Shown here piece after piece: positions 44,745 through 53,468 of a stretch of DNA of 64,000 bases. This DNA comes from Kitasatospora herbaricolor (lineage in GTDB: Bacteria > Actinomycetota > Actinomycetes > Streptomycetales > Streptomycetaceae), in the NCBI RefSeq assembly GCF_030813695.1, contig NZ_JAUSVA010000002.1, positions 2,108,001 to 2,172,000 on the forward strand. The letters are read 5' to 3'. The notes under the pieces were generated by a model. The model ran no database searches, was not told where the DNA came from, and was given only the letters and a program-made list of their open reading frames with translations. The translations under genes and the position numbers were made by a program. The stretch's first letter is position 1; every line of letters begins with the position of its first letter.

Positions 44745-45328
44745 ACACCGGCCCCAGCACCGGACCGCACCCGTCCGCGACCTCCCTCAGCTACCCCGAG
44801 CGGCTGGCCAGCACCCGGCCCGGCGCACTCCCTGCCGGCTACCGCCACCTGCGCCACCGCGTACTGATCGGACACGGCCGGACCGCCCTGGAGGCCGCCG
44901 GCGCCGCGATCACCAGCTGGCGGATGCACCGCGCGGCCGGCGTCCTGATCACCACCACCGCGGACCGGGCCACCGTCGGCGCCGCCGTCGGGTGCGCCCT
45001 CGGCCTCGGCCCGCTGCGGGTCGGCGCGCCCTGCGAGGTGGTCTGGACGGTCGACACCCCGGAGCGGATCGGGTTCGCGTACGGAACCCGGCCCGGGCAC
45101 CTGGCCCGCGGCGAGGAGGCCTTCCTGGTCGAGATGGGCCCTGACAAGGCCGTCTGGTTCACCGTCACCGCCTTCAGCCGCCCGGACCGCTGGTTCGCCC
45201 GCGCGGCGGGCCCGCTGCTCCCGCTCGCCCAGGGAATGTTCGCCCGCCGCTGCGGCCGGGTGGTGGCCCGGATCGCGGCCCGCGGGGCGTCGGGCCCCCG
45301 GAGCGGCCCGGCAGGATGCCAAGCATGA
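44741..45328 (+). CDS. DUF1990 family protein
   Basis: The 195-residue protein matches DUF1990: LSYPERLASTRPGALPAGYR, RTALEAAGAAITSWRMHRAA, VVWTVDTPERIGFAYGTRPG HL with GEEAFLVEMG, and RWFARAAGPLLPLAQGMFAR. The fold resembles START-like lipid-binding proteins; the role is unknown. Start codon GTG overlaps the YndJ stop by 4 bp. The pair YndJ/DUF1990 recurs in actinobacteria (family knowledge), suggesting joint action at the membrane. Confidence 0.88.
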   Translation: MNTGPSTGPHPSATSLSYPERLASTRPGALPAGYRHLRHRVLIGHGRTALEAAGAAITSWRMHRAAGVLITTTADRATVGAAVGCALGLGPLRVGAPCEVVWTVDTPERIGFAYGTRPGHLARGEEAFLVEMGPDKAVWFTVTAFSRPDRWFARAAGPLLPLAQGMFARRCGRVVARIAARGASGPRSGPAGCQA

Positions 45329-45921
45329 CCGGCCCCCGGCCGACGGGCCGGTCCCCGGCGGACGCCGGCCCTGATCCCTGTGGGCGCGGCGGACCTCACC
45401 CGGTGGCCCGGCGCCGAAACCCGGATGCGTCCGGTGACCCTCCGGCGGCGGAATCGGCCGATGATCACGACCGGCCCCGCGCCGGCCACCACTTCCGCAC
45501 CGTCCGTCGCCGGGCCCCCTCGACGGCCAGCTTCCTGACCCACCGCGCGATCGTCCTCGACGAGGCCCTGCCGCCGCGCCGGCGGCACAGCGCGCTGCGG
45601 ACCTGTCTGACCGTCGGCGGGCAGGAGGGGTTCTGCGGCGGTTCGGGACACGGGTGCGTCCTCCGGACGTCAGGAGGTGGTCGTGGGGTCCTGTGCGTGG
45701 GCGCCACCGGTCCGCGTGTCGCGCCTCGGGCCCGGCGCGCCGTCAGCTGTGGCCGACCCGCTTCGGCGGGCGGGAGGCGCGATCACGGAGGAACGCATGG
45801 GCGCCACCGTACCCGCGGGCCCCGCCGCCCCCACGACCGCCGGGCGGGGCGGCAGGGCGGGCCCGGCCCGGCACCTGCGGACGTTCCCCGCCGGCGGCCG
45901 CGGGGTGGCGGGGCCCGCCGG
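45329..45921. other. Intergenic region of about 590 bp
   Basis: Several frames stay open here because of the GC content, but none has a convincing start, domain or codon pattern. The sequence lies between convergent transcription units, the DUF1990 gene and the anti-sigma gene. Short GC-rich inverted repeats occur near 45865-45920 and may terminate the sigma operon. Confidence 0.4.
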
Positions 45922-46635
45922 TCAGGCCGCCACCGGCACGGTGACCAGGACCTGGTTGCCGTCCAGGGTGCGCACCTCGAAGTGGTCGATGTCCTTGAGC
46001 TGGAGCCCGGCCCCGCCGCTGGTGCGCAGGGCGTCCGGGGAGCCGGTGGTGCCGTAGCCGGCCGGCGGGACGGTCCAGGTGGTGACGGTCTGGCGCTCCC
46101 CGGCCCGCGATACGGCGACCAGGTCGCAGCTCAACGGCCCCTGTACGTGCGAGAGTTGCAGGCTGATCTGGCTGCCCCACTTCTTGCCCTCGACACCGAC
46201 GGTGGCCTGTGCGCCGGTGGTCGCGTCGGTGGCGCTGAACTGCTGCTGGGCGACCACCTGCGGGGCGTGGCTGCCCGAGTCGGCGGTGACCGCGGCGGTG
46301 ACCGCCGGCCCTCCGACGACCAGCACGGCCGCCGCGGCGACCAGCACCAGCCGACGCCGGCGACCGCGCCGGCGGGTGGCGGTGACCTCGTCGACCAGGC
46401 GGGTCAGCAGTTCGTCCCCCGGGCGCGGCACGGGGTCGGCCGGGTCGGCGGCGTCCGCTCCGCCGGCGGCCAGGAACTCGGCCAGCATGGGCTCCAGCGC
46501 GCCGAGTTCGGCCACCTGCTCGGCGCACTGCGGGCAGCCGGCCAGGTGCTTCTCGAAGGCGCCGCGGTCCGCCGCGTCGAGTACGCCGAGGACGTACGCG
46601 CCGACATCGACGTGGTCTTCCCTTGGCGGCGTCAC
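45922..46635 (-). CDS. RskA-like anti-sigma factor with zinc finger
   Basis: The 237-residue membrane protein binds and silences the ECF sigma factor encoded just upstream. Residues 1-45 hold the zinc-binding anti-sigma motif His-x3-Cys-x2-Cys (FEKHLAGCPQCAEQVAEL). One membrane segment (RLVLVAAAAVLVVGGPAVTA, about residue 95-115) leads to an extracellular RskA-type domain. The GTG start overlaps the sigma stop by 4 bp, ensuring matched synthesis; GGAG stands 8 nt before it. Release of sigma probably follows regulated proteolysis. Confidence 0.9.
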   Translation of the reverse strand: MTPPREDHVDVGAYVLGVLDAADRGAFEKHLAGCPQCAEQVAELGALEPMLAEFLAAGGADAADPADPVPRPGDELLTRLVDEVTATRRRGRRRRLVLVAAAAVLVVGGPAVTAAVTADSGSHAPQVVAQQQFSATDATTGAQATVGVEGKKWGSQISLQLSHVQGPLSCDLVAVSRAGERQTVTTWTVPPAGYGTTGSPDALRTSGGAGLQLKDIDHFEVRTLDGNQVLVTVPVAA

Positions 46636-47195
46636 GATGTCACTCCTCGTTCCTCGAGCGCGAGCTTGAGCGAGCGCAGCGCGTAGAAGATCCGGGACCG
46701 CACGGTGCCTGCGGGGATGCCGAGTTCGGCGGCCGCCTCGGTGACCGTGCGGCCCTTCAGATAGGTCTCGACGATAACCGCCCGGTGGGCCTCGGTCAGG
46801 TCGTCGAGCGCGTCGGAGATCGTCATCAGCCTCAATGCCTTGTCGAGTTCGTCCTCGGCGGGCAGGAGCTCCAGCGGCGACGGGTCCACCTCGCGCGGCC
46901 GGGCCAGGCTGCTGCGGTGGTTGTCGATCACGATCCGCCGGGCGACCGTCACCAACCACGGGCGCAGCGAACCGGTGGCCGCGTCCAGCCGGTCGATGTT
47001 GCGCCAGGCCCGGACGAGCGTCTCCTGCACGACGTCCTCCGCCCGTTGGCGGTCCCCCGCGACCAGGCGCAGCACGAAGCCGAACAGCGGCCCGGCGTGC
47101 TCCTGGTAGAGGGTGCGCATCAGCACCTCGTCCGGCCCCGGGCCGTACGGCGGCCCGCCGCCGCGTTCGGCGTCACGGGAATGCTGATCGGTCAC
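46632..47195 (-). CDS. ECF-family RNA polymerase sigma factor
   Basis: The 187-residue protein has sigma region 2 (LYQEHAGPLFGFVLRLVAGD, RQRAEDVVQETLVRAWRNID, LRPWLVTVARRIVIDNHR) and region 4 (LTEAHRAVIVETYLKGRTVT, EAAAELGIPAGTVRSRIFYA). Together with an RskA-type anti-sigma it fits the SigK/SigL-like ECF19 group. GTG 47195 is chosen because AAGGA lies 7 nt upstream. It lies between a Lipoprotein_15-type gene and the anti-sigma gene, all on the minus strand, and that lipoprotein is a probable regulon member. Confidence 0.92.
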   Translation of the reverse strand: MTDQHSRDAERGGGPPYGPGPDEVLMRTLYQEHAGPLFGFVLRLVAGDRQRAEDVVQETLVRAWRNIDRLDAATGSLRPWLVTVARRIVIDNHRSSLARPREVDPSPLELLPAEDELDKALRLMTISDALDDLTEAHRAVIVETYLKGRTVTEAAAELGIPAGTVRSRIFYALRSLKLALEERGVTS

Positions 47196-47363
47196 AGCGC
47201 TATCCTTGCGCACCCGTACCTCCGGGTCGAGAACTCGCCGTTCCGCTCGACGATGTCCGTCCGTGGCCGGCACCGGACCGCCCGTCGGGCCGGTGGTGGC
47301 CGTGGTCTCCTTCGACGGCCCGGGCCGGGGCTGCCCGCCCCGGCCCTCGACGGGCCGGGCGGT

Positions 47364-47966
47364 TCAGTAGCCGTAACCGCCGGGAGTGGTGGCCGGGGGC
47401 TGCGCGGGCGTGGCGGGCTGGGCCGCGGGGGCGCCCGCCTTCTTGCCGTCCGGAGTGATGACGAACCAGGTACCGCCGACGCCCTGGCCCTTGGTGTCAC
47501 CGGGCTTGGTGTCGGGCGCGTAGCGGTAGACCGGCCAGCCGCCGAGGGTGAGCTGCTTGCTGCCGTCGGCGCGGGTGACGGTACCGACGAGCTTGCTGTC
47601 GATGCCCTTGACGCTCACGTCGGCGCCGGCCGCGACCGGCGGCCAGGTGGTGGCGCAGGAGCCGTTGCAGTTGGACGCGGACGGCTGCGCGGTGTCCTTG
47701 TCGAAGCGGTACAGCGTGAAGCCCGCGCCGTCGGTGACGATCGCGCCGAGTTTGGCGTCGGTGCCCGCCTGCAGGGCGGTGGCGCCGCCCTGGGCGGGCG
47801 CGCTCGCACCGCCGGGGCTCGCGGGGGCGGTGGCGGCGGGCGGCTGCGCGGAACTCGTGCCGGTCGACCCGGAGTAACCGGATCCGCTGGAGCCGCAGGC
47901 CGTGACCAGGGCCAGCGAGGTGACGGCGGTGGCGGTGAGGAGTGCGGCTCGGCTGGTGATGCGCAT
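47364..47966 (-). CDS. Lipoprotein with two Lipoprotein_15-type repeats
   Basis: The 200-residue secreted protein has a lipoprotein signal (lipobox VTAC) and a Ser/Ala/Pro-rich linker. The core has two copies of the 'secreted repeat of unknown function': GAGFTLYRFDKDTAQPSASN with a Cys-x3-Cys TTWPPV end, and GGWPVYRYAPDTKPGDTKGQ followed by GTWFVITPDG. It ends with a Pro/Gly/Tyr tail. In several actinobacteria such proteins sit beside ECF sigma and RskA genes and are exported heme- or redox-related lipoproteins of unknown role. It lies 168 bp upstream of the sigma gene. Confidence 0.88.
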   Translation of the reverse strand: MRITSRAALLTATAVTSLALVTACGSSGSGYSGSTGTSSAQPPAATAPASPGGASAPAQGGATALQAGTDAKLGAIVTDGAGFTLYRFDKDTAQPSASNCNGSCATTWPPVAAGADVSVKGIDSKLVGTVTRADGSKQLTLGGWPVYRYAPDTKPGDTKGQGVGGTWFVITPDGKKAGAPAAQPATPAQPPATTPGGYGY

Positions 47967-48274
47967 GGTGGTATCCCCCAAAGGACATGCCGGACAGCGC
48001 CACCGGGGGATCCCCGGCGGCGGGGGCGCCTTCCCCGCGCCCACACCCTTCAGTACGGGCCGGGCGCCCGGGGTGCTCAATGTCCGGCGATATTTTTTCG
48101 GCGGACCGCGGGGGCGGCGCCCGCGATCGCGGCCGGGGCTCGCGCACCGTCCCGCCGGGGGCTCGCGCACCGGGTGCGGCCTGGGGTGGGGGCCCGGGGC
48201 GGAATACCTCGTACGGTGGTCGGGTTGACGCCAGCGGACGCCTGATGACGCCGCCCGGAGGAAGGAACTCGCAC

Positions 48275-48652
48275 ATGAGCACGGTCGAGCTGACCAAGGA
48301 GAACTTCGACGAGGTCGTTCCCGGCCCCGAGGGCAAGGACTTCGTCTTCATCGACTTCTGGGCGGCGTGGTGCGGCCCGTGCCGGCAGTTCGCGCCGGTG
48401 TACGAGAAGGCGGCCGAGCGGCACACCGACCTGGTCTTCGCCAAGGTCGACACCGAGGCGCAGCAGGAGCTGGCGGCGGCCTTCGGGATCCAGTCGATCC
48501 CGACCCTGGCGATCATCCGCGAGGGCGTGCTGGTCTTCTCCCAGCCCGGGGCGCTCCCCGAGGCGGTCTTCGAGGACCTGATCGGCAAGGCCCGTGAGCT
48601 GGACATGGACGAGGTGAAGCGCAAGGCCGCCGAGTCCGCCGGGACGGTCTGA
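48275..48652 (+). CDS. trxA: Thioredoxin
   Basis: The 125-residue protein is a cytosolic thioredoxin with the active site FIDFWAAWCGPCRQFAPVYE (WCGPC) and cis-Pro loop QSIPTLAIIREG. It reduces protein disulfides. The C-terminus is about 15 residues longer than the E. coli protein and highly charged. GGAGGAAGGA precedes the ATG. It is divergent from the lipoprotein gene and has its own terminator. Confidence 0.95.
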   Translation: MSTVELTKENFDEVVPGPEGKDFVFIDFWAAWCGPCRQFAPVYEKAAERHTDLVFAKVDTEAQQELAAAFGIQSIPTLAIIREGVLVFSQPGALPEAVFEDLIGKARELDMDEVKRKAAESAGTV

Positions 48653-48681
48653 TCCGGGGCGGCCGGTTCGGCCGCCGGACG

Positions 48682-48718
48682 CGAGGGGCCCGGGGTGCAG
48701 GTCACCCCGGGCCCCTCG
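48682..48718 (+). terminator. Thioredoxin gene terminator
   Basis: A 16-bp perfect stem (CGAGGGGCCCGGGGTG with its complement) and a 5-nt loop lies 30 bp past the stop codon. No T run follows. Confidence 0.75.
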
Positions 48719-48783
48719 TCGCGCTGTGCCCGCGCCGGCCTGCCGGCTCCTGCCGGCTCCTGCCGGGCAGCGCGGCCGGCGGC

Positions 48784-49335
48784 TCAGCTCCGGGCGAGGG
48801 CGAGTTCGTAGTCCCTGGCCGGGGCCCCGCCGGGCGCAGGCACGAAGTCACCGGTACGGGTGAAGCCCGCCCGGCGGTACATCGCCTCGGCCCGGGCGTT
48901 CTGCTCGTGGACGAAGAGCCGCACCCGCTCGACGCGGGGCTCGGTGAGCTCCCAGGACCATGCCAGCGCGGCCCGGAAGAGCTCGTCCACCACTCCGGTG
49001 CCGCGGGCCTCGGGCCGGACGAAGACGCCGACGACGTGGGTCTGCGACTGCTCGGGGACGTCCTCGAAGAAGGTCTTCTCACCGGCCGGCTCGACCAGCG
49101 CGGTCACCGTGCCGAGCCACCGCCCGTCGGCCCGCTCGGCGACGAACTGCCGGGTGCTCCGGCCCTGGGCGGCGCGGTCGGTGCGCTCCTGCCAGAACTC
49201 GTCCGGCCTGGCGAGGGCCTGCTCGTACGTCTCCAGGAAGGCGAGGTGGGCGACCGGGTCCCGCAGGGCGACCAGGCGCAGTTCCTTGACCTTGGGCCAG
49301 TCCTCCTGCCGGACGGCCCTGATGTGGTGGCTCAT
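48784..49335 (-). CDS. GNAT-family N-acetyltransferase
   Basis: The 183-residue protein has the GNAT acetyl-CoA fold: an N-terminal IRAVRQEDWPKVKELRLVAL, the acetyl-CoA loop VVGVFVRPEARGTGVVDELF (R-x-x-G-x-G/A type), and VRLFVHEQNARAEAMYRRAG followed by F. The acceptor is unknown. GAGGA lies 8 nt before the ATG. It converges on the thioredoxin gene. Confidence 0.92.
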   Translation of the reverse strand: MSHHIRAVRQEDWPKVKELRLVALRDPVAHLAFLETYEQALARPDEFWQERTDRAAQGRSTRQFVAERADGRWLGTVTALVEPAGEKTFFEDVPEQSQTHVVGVFVRPEARGTGVVDELFRAALAWSWELTEPRVERVRLFVHEQNARAEAMYRRAGFTRTGDFVPAPGGAPARDYELALARS

Positions 49336-49490
49336 CCGACGATCCTCGCACCGACCCCGGTGGGGTCCGCAAGGAGATTTCGGGGGCCCCGGCCTGCTCC
49401 GCGGCCCGTCCCCAGCCCGTCCCCGACTTCTCTCAGGGACCGGCTTCCTTCAAGGTCCGGGCTTCGGACCCGGGCCGCGTCCGCCCCGGA

Positions 49491-50126
49491 TCAGCCGCGG
49501 GCGGCGAGCCCGTCCAGCAGCAGTCTCAGGGCGAGTTCGAAGCCGCGGTCGTCGAGCCCGCCCGGGCCGCCGCCGCGCAGCGCCGACGCCTCCAGGGCCT
49601 CGGCCAGTGCGGGGTGCCGGGGGCGGTACTCGGCCGGGTCGCGGGTGAAACCGGCGGTGAAGGTCTCCAGGGCCGAGCCGAGGACGAGGTAGTCGACGGC
49701 GGCGGCGGCCTCGGCGGCGTCGGCGGGGGCGAGGCCGATCCGGCCGAGGCCGGCGAGCAGGGTGTCGTAGCCGAGCAGCTGGCGTTCGGCCTCGACCCGG
49801 CGGCGGGCGAGCAGCGCGATGGTGTGGGGGTGGCGCAGGAAGACCGCGCGGTAGCCACGGATGTAGGCGGCCAGGCCGGGCCGCCAGTCGGCGGTGGTGA
49901 GGCCGGCCAGCGGGGTGAGGTCGATCTCGGCGTTGACGAGGTCGGCGAGCGCGTCGAGCAGTTCGTCCTTGCCGGCCATGTGGTTGTAGAGGGAGGCGGC
50001 CTTGACGCCCAGGCGTTCGGCGAGGGCCCGCATGGTGAGGCCGTCCGGGCCGTGCTCGTCGACCACCTGGAGCGCGGACCGGGCGATGATCTCCCTGCTC
50101 AGCAGCGCTCTGCTCGGTCTCCCCAC
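49491..50126 (-). CDS. TetR-family transcriptional regulator
   Basis: The 211-residue protein has the TetR helices LSREIIARSALQVVDEHGPD, LTMRALAERLGVKAASLYNH and MAGKDELLDALADLVNAEID, and a C-terminal domain of the TetR_C type (YRAVFLRHPHTIALLARRRV). GTG 50126 is preferred because AAGGGG stands 7 nt upstream; GTG 50141 is also in frame. It diverges from an APC permease whose promoter contains a TetR-like operator, so it probably represses that gene and perhaps itself. Confidence 0.92.
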   Translation of the reverse strand: MGRPSRALLSREIIARSALQVVDEHGPDGLTMRALAERLGVKAASLYNHMAGKDELLDALADLVNAEIDLTPLAGLTTADWRPGLAAYIRGYRAVFLRHPHTIALLARRRVEAERQLLGYDTLLAGLGRIGLAPADAAEAAAAVDYLVLGSALETFTAGFTRDPAEYRPRHPALAEALEASALRGGGPGGLDDRGFELALRLLLDGLAARG

Positions 50127-50211
50127 GGCCCGCCCCTTCACGTCTGTGCCGACCCGGCAAACGTTATTACAGCCTGGTGTCGGCCTCTTCCGCTGCCCCG
50201 GGTGCAGCGGC

Positions 50212-50238
50212 TACGGTCCGGAACTAACAAAGTTAGTT
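50212..50238 (+). promoter_or_regulatory. APC permease promoter with TetR operator
   Basis: TACGGT (50212-50217) is a probable -10 box. AACTAAC-AAA-GTTAGTT (50222-50238), a perfect inverted repeat with 7-bp arms and a 3-bp spacer, covers the expected transcription start. Such ACTAAC-N3-GTTAGT sites are typical of TetR-family operators. Confidence 0.75.
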
Positions 50239-50264
50239 TTCGACGACGGCAAGGTGGACGAGCC

Positions 50265-51779
50265 ATGACCGAGAGCCCCCCGAGAACCCCGGCCCCCTCC
50301 GACAGCGAACGGCTGGCCGCCCTCGGCTACCGCCAGGAGCTGCGCCGCAGCCTGGGCGTCCTCGGCAACATCTCGATGGGATTCGCCGTCGTCTCCCCCG
50401 TGGTCGGCCTCTACGCCGTCAGCCAGGTCGGGATGAGCGTGGCAGGCGGCGCCTGGGTCTGGGCCCTGCCGCTCTGCCTGCTCGGCCAGGTCCTGGTGGT
50501 CTGCGTCTACTCCGAACTGGCCTCGCAGTGGCCGCTGGCCGGCGGCGCGTACCAGTGGAGCCGGCGCCTCGCCGGGCCCTCCTTCGCCTGGATGACCGGC
50601 TGGCTCTGGCAGTTCGCCATCATGTTCGCCAACACCACTGTCGCCTACCTCGCCTCCCCCTGGTTCTTCGCGCTCTTCGGCCTCACCCCCTCACCGGCCC
50701 AACTCGTTTTCGTCGCGGCCGGGTTCATGCTGCTCTGCACACTGGTGAACGCGTACGGCATCAACCTGCTGCGCCGCTTCGTCTCGCTCGGCATCGCCGC
50801 CGAGGCCCTGGCCTCCGTGGTGGTGGGCCTGGCCCTGCTGCTGTTCTTCCGGGAGCACGGCTTCTCGCTGCTCACCGACACCCTGGACGCCCCGGCCACC
50901 GCCGGGGTCTCCACCGGCGCGGCCTTCCTGGCGGTGATCGCGGTCGGCGGCTGGGCGTTCATCGGCTTCGACGCCTGCGTCTCGACCGCCGAGGAGACCC
51001 GCGACGCCGGGCGCCAGGTGCCCCGCGCCATGTGGTGGGCCCTGCTCAGCGTCGGCGTGGTGGTCGTCCTCAACGCCGTTTCCGTCGCGCTCGCCCACCC
51101 CGACCCGGCCGCCGTGGTTGCCGGCAGCGACCTCGACCCGGTGACCACCGCCGTGGTCACCGGCTTCGGCGACTGGTCGGCCAAGCCCTTCGTGGTGGTC
51201 GTCCTGGTCTCCTTCACCGCCTGCCTGATGGCCTCGCAGGGCGGCGCCGCCCGCGGCCTCTACTCGCTGGCCCGGGACGGCGTCTTCCCGTTCTCGGCGC
51301 AGGTCCGCAAGGTCAACCGGCACAAGGCGCCGATCGGCGGCCTGGTCGCGGCGACGCTGGTCAGCAGTGCCGCGCTGCCGCTGGGCCTGGAGTCCACCGC
51401 GATCGGCAGCCTGATCACCTTCGGCACCGCCGCGACCTTCGCCCCGTTCTTCCTGCTCTGCCTGGCGGCCCTGATCGCCCGGCTGCGCGGCACCTGGACC
51501 CCGGCCGGCCAGGTCTCGTACGGCCGGGCCGGCACCCTGCTGAACGCGCTGGCCGTGCTGTGGACGGGCCTCGAAGTGGTCAACATCTGCTGGCCGCGCA
51601 CCATCCTGGCCCCGCCGGGCGCCCCCTGGTACCAGGTCTGGGCGGCCCTGCTCGGCGTCGGCCTGGTCGTCCTGGCCGGCCTCGGCTACCTGCTCGTCCG
51701 GCGCCCCCAGCGGCTGATGCGGGCGGGCGCACAGCTCGGCACCCCGGACCGCGACGAACTGGCCCCGGCCGTGCACTGA
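50265..51779 (+). CDS. APC-superfamily amino-acid permease
   Basis: The 504-residue protein has about twelve membrane segments. The APC signature is seen in LGVLGNISMGFAVVSPVVGL, GGAWVWALPLCLLGQVLVVC, ASQWPLAGGAYQWSRRLAGP and IGFDACVSTAEETRDAGRQV. It resembles the amino-acid/GABA and ethanolamine permeases; substrate unknown. AAGGTGG precedes the ATG. It is controlled by the TetR operator directly upstream and ends in a very strong hairpin. Confidence 0.93.
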   Translation: MTESPPRTPAPSDSERLAALGYRQELRRSLGVLGNISMGFAVVSPVVGLYAVSQVGMSVAGGAWVWALPLCLLGQVLVVCVYSELASQWPLAGGAYQWSRRLAGPSFAWMTGWLWQFAIMFANTTVAYLASPWFFALFGLTPSPAQLVFVAAGFMLLCTLVNAYGINLLRRFVSLGIAAEALASVVVGLALLLFFREHGFSLLTDTLDAPATAGVSTGAAFLAVIAVGGWAFIGFDACVSTAEETRDAGRQVPRAMWWALLSVGVVVVLNAVSVALAHPDPAAVVAGSDLDPVTTAVVTGFGDWSAKPFVVVVLVSFTACLMASQGGAARGLYSLARDGVFPFSAQVRKVNRHKAPIGGLVAATLVSSAALPLGLESTAIGSLITFGTAATFAPFFLLCLAALIARLRGTWTPAGQVSYGRAGTLLNALAVLWTGLEVVNICWPRTILAPPGAPWYQVWAALLGVGLVVLAGLGYLLVRRPQRLMRAGAQLGTPDRDELAPAVH

Positions 51780-51801
51780 GCCCCGGCCACCCACCGGCGC
51801 C

Positions 51802-51853
51802 CCCGGTGTCCGGGGTGTCCCCGCTCCCGCGCGGGGACACCCCGGACACCGGG
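51802..51853 (+). terminator. Terminator of the APC permease gene
   Basis: A 23-bp perfect stem (51802-51824 with 51831-51853; inner part GGTGTCCCCGC) with a 6-nt loop lies 22 bp past the stop codon. Confidence 0.85.
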
Positions 51854-52008
51854 CACTGCCGCGACGCCGCCAGGACTTACCGGCGACGCATCACGCACCG
51901 GCCGGGTACGCCGGGCCCGCACGGCAGGGCCCACCGGCCGCGGACCGCCCGGCCGGCAGCTGGGAGGATGTGCGGACCCCGCCCGCCCGACGGAAGAGAG
52001 CCCCTGGC

Positions 52009-52677
52009 ATGGCCGTCATCCACCGCACCTCCCTCAAGCCCGGCAAGCTGGAGCTGCTCACCTCCTGGCTCCCCTCCCGGCCGTGGTACCTCGGCGGCGC
52101 GGGCGGACCTGACCTCGCCAAGGCCGGCGGTTTCCGGCTGGACGACCCGCAGGGCGAGGTCGGGATCGAGTTCATGGTGATCACCGACACCTCCGGCGCC
52201 CACCCGGCCACCTACCTGGTGCCGCTCACCTATCGCGGCGCCCCGCTCGACGGGGCGGAGCACGCCCTGGTGGGCACCATGGAGCACGGGGTGCTGGGGC
52301 GGCGCTGGGCCTACGACGGTTGCCACGACCCGGTGCTGGTCGGCCGGTTGACGGCGCTGATCGAGGGCCGGGCGCAGGCCCAGGACCAGAACACCAGCGA
52401 CGTCCCCGATCCGGAGGTCACCCGCTCCTGCGCCGGCGACGGCCTCGCCCGCCCGGACTTCACCACCGCCGCGGCCGTTGACCACCGGGACGGCACCGAC
52501 CTGACCGCACCGCACGGTGCGGTCCTCCGCCTGTACCGGGCCCTTCGTCCCGCTCCGGACGGCGAGCCGCTGCTGCCGGCCGACGCGACGGGACACGTCG
52601 CCGGCCCCTGGACCACGCCGGAGGGTGATCGCGTGCGGGGACTGTTCGCCGTCCTGCTCTCCGGCCCGCGCACCTAG
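52009..52677 (+). CDS. Maltokinase N-terminal cap-like domain protein
   Basis: The 222-residue protein resembles the N-terminal cap of maltokinase/Pep2-type kinases but has no kinase domain: LELLTSWLPSRPWYLGGAGG, GEVGIEFMVITDTSGAHPAT with YLVPLTYRG, EHALVGTMEHGVLGRRWAYD and GCHDPVLVGRLTALI. A stand-alone cap domain may be a regulatory or carbohydrate-binding piece. GGAAGAGAG precedes the ATG. No glycogen or trehalose gene is nearby. Confidence 0.8.
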   Translation: MAVIHRTSLKPGKLELLTSWLPSRPWYLGGAGGPDLAKAGGFRLDDPQGEVGIEFMVITDTSGAHPATYLVPLTYRGAPLDGAEHALVGTMEHGVLGRRWAYDGCHDPVLVGRLTALIEGRAQAQDQNTSDVPDPEVTRSCAGDGLARPDFTTAAAVDHRDGTDLTAPHGAVLRLYRALRPAPDGEPLLPADATGHVAGPWTTPEGDRVRGLFAVLLSGPRT

Positions 52678-52690
52678 GCCGGCCGTCAGC

Positions 52691-52739
52691 CCTCGCCCCT
52701 CGCCCCTCGTCCGTCGTCGGTCGTCCGTGGTCCGTCGTC
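52691..52739. repeat. Degenerate heptamer repeat, 7 copies
   Basis: Seven consecutive 7-bp units go from CCTCGCC (two copies) through CCTCGTC to CGTCGTC, GGTCGTC and CGTGGTC. They start 13 bp after the stop codon of the cap-domain gene. A second heptamer array, CTCAGGG, occurs at 17037-17064. Confidence 0.7.
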
Positions 52740-52955
52740 CGGGAGCCGGCCCGAACGTCCCGGGGCAGGAATATGATCACCCTGAACCTTGATCCACTTC
52801 TGTGGTGGGCGGGGGACGGACGACCGTGGCCGAGGGTGCCCCCGGAGCCGGCCGGGTCAGCGTGTTCACCTGCGCGGACGACCGCCGGCGACGGAGGATG
52901 GGCCGCGAACCGGTGACCCGTCCGGCCCCAGGACGCCGACCGAGAGAGCGAGGGT

Positions 52956-53468
52956 GTGCCCGTCATGACCCAGAGCCAGATCCCCATCGAGAGCCAGTCC
53001 GAGAGCCCGTCCGAGGGCCCGTCCGAAGGCCCGTCCGAAGGCCCGGAGCAGACCCCGCCGGAGTTCCGGCGGGTGACCACCGCCGTGGTGACCGGCAGCG
53101 CCGCCGGCGTCCCGTACCACGTGGACGTCCGCTCGGGGGCGCACCACCTCACGGCCGACGAACCCGTCCGCCGCGGCGGGTCGGACAGCGGGCCGGAGCC
53201 GTTCGCGCTGCTGCTCTCCGCCCTCGGCTCCTGCACCGCGATCACCCTGCGGATGTACGCCGGGCGCAAGGGCTGGCCGCTCGCCGACGTCAAGGTCCGG
53301 CTGGGGTACGAGACCAACGGCCTGAGCGGCCGGATCTCCCGCCGGGTGACCCTCGGCGGTGAGCTGGACCAGGCGCAGCGCGCCCGGTTGCTGGACATCT
53401 GCGAACGCACCCCCGTCACCCTCGCCCTGCGGGCGGGCGTCGCGATCGACACCACCGAGGAGCACTGA
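52956..53468 (+). CDS. OsmC-family protein with a Gly-Pro-Ser-Glu repeat N-terminus
   Basis: The 170-residue protein (from GTG 52956; ATG 52965 is equally possible) begins with a disordered stretch encoded by a 12-bp repeat. The OsmC core follows from about residue 40: GGSDSGPEPFALLLSALGSC (reactive Cys), TAITLRMYAGRKGWPLADVK and RARLLDICERTPVTLALRAG (second Cys). Its length and the YAGRKGWP motif match the OsmC/YhfA subgroup. Its stop overlaps the start of a disulfide-reductase gene, which may recycle it. Confidence 0.88.
   Translation: MPVMTQSQIPIESQSESPSEGPSEGPSEGPEQTPPEFRRVTTAVVTGSAAGVPYHVDVRSGAHHLTADEPVRRGGSDSGPEPFALLLSALGSCTAITLRMYAGRKGWPLADVKVRLGYETNGLSGRISRRVTLGGELDQAQRARLLDICERTPVTLALRAGVAIDTTEEH
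52995..53042. repeat. 12-bp tandem repeat within the OsmC gene, 4 copies
   Basis: Four in-frame copies of CCGTCCGARGGC (the first degenerate) encode Gly-Pro-Ser-Glu repeats in the N-terminal tail of the OsmC protein. Confidence 0.8.

Noticed and set aside
45329..45921. Possible extra gene between the DUF1990 and anti-sigma genes
   Set aside because: Open frames exist on both strands but none has a ribosome-binding site, domain or consistent composition.
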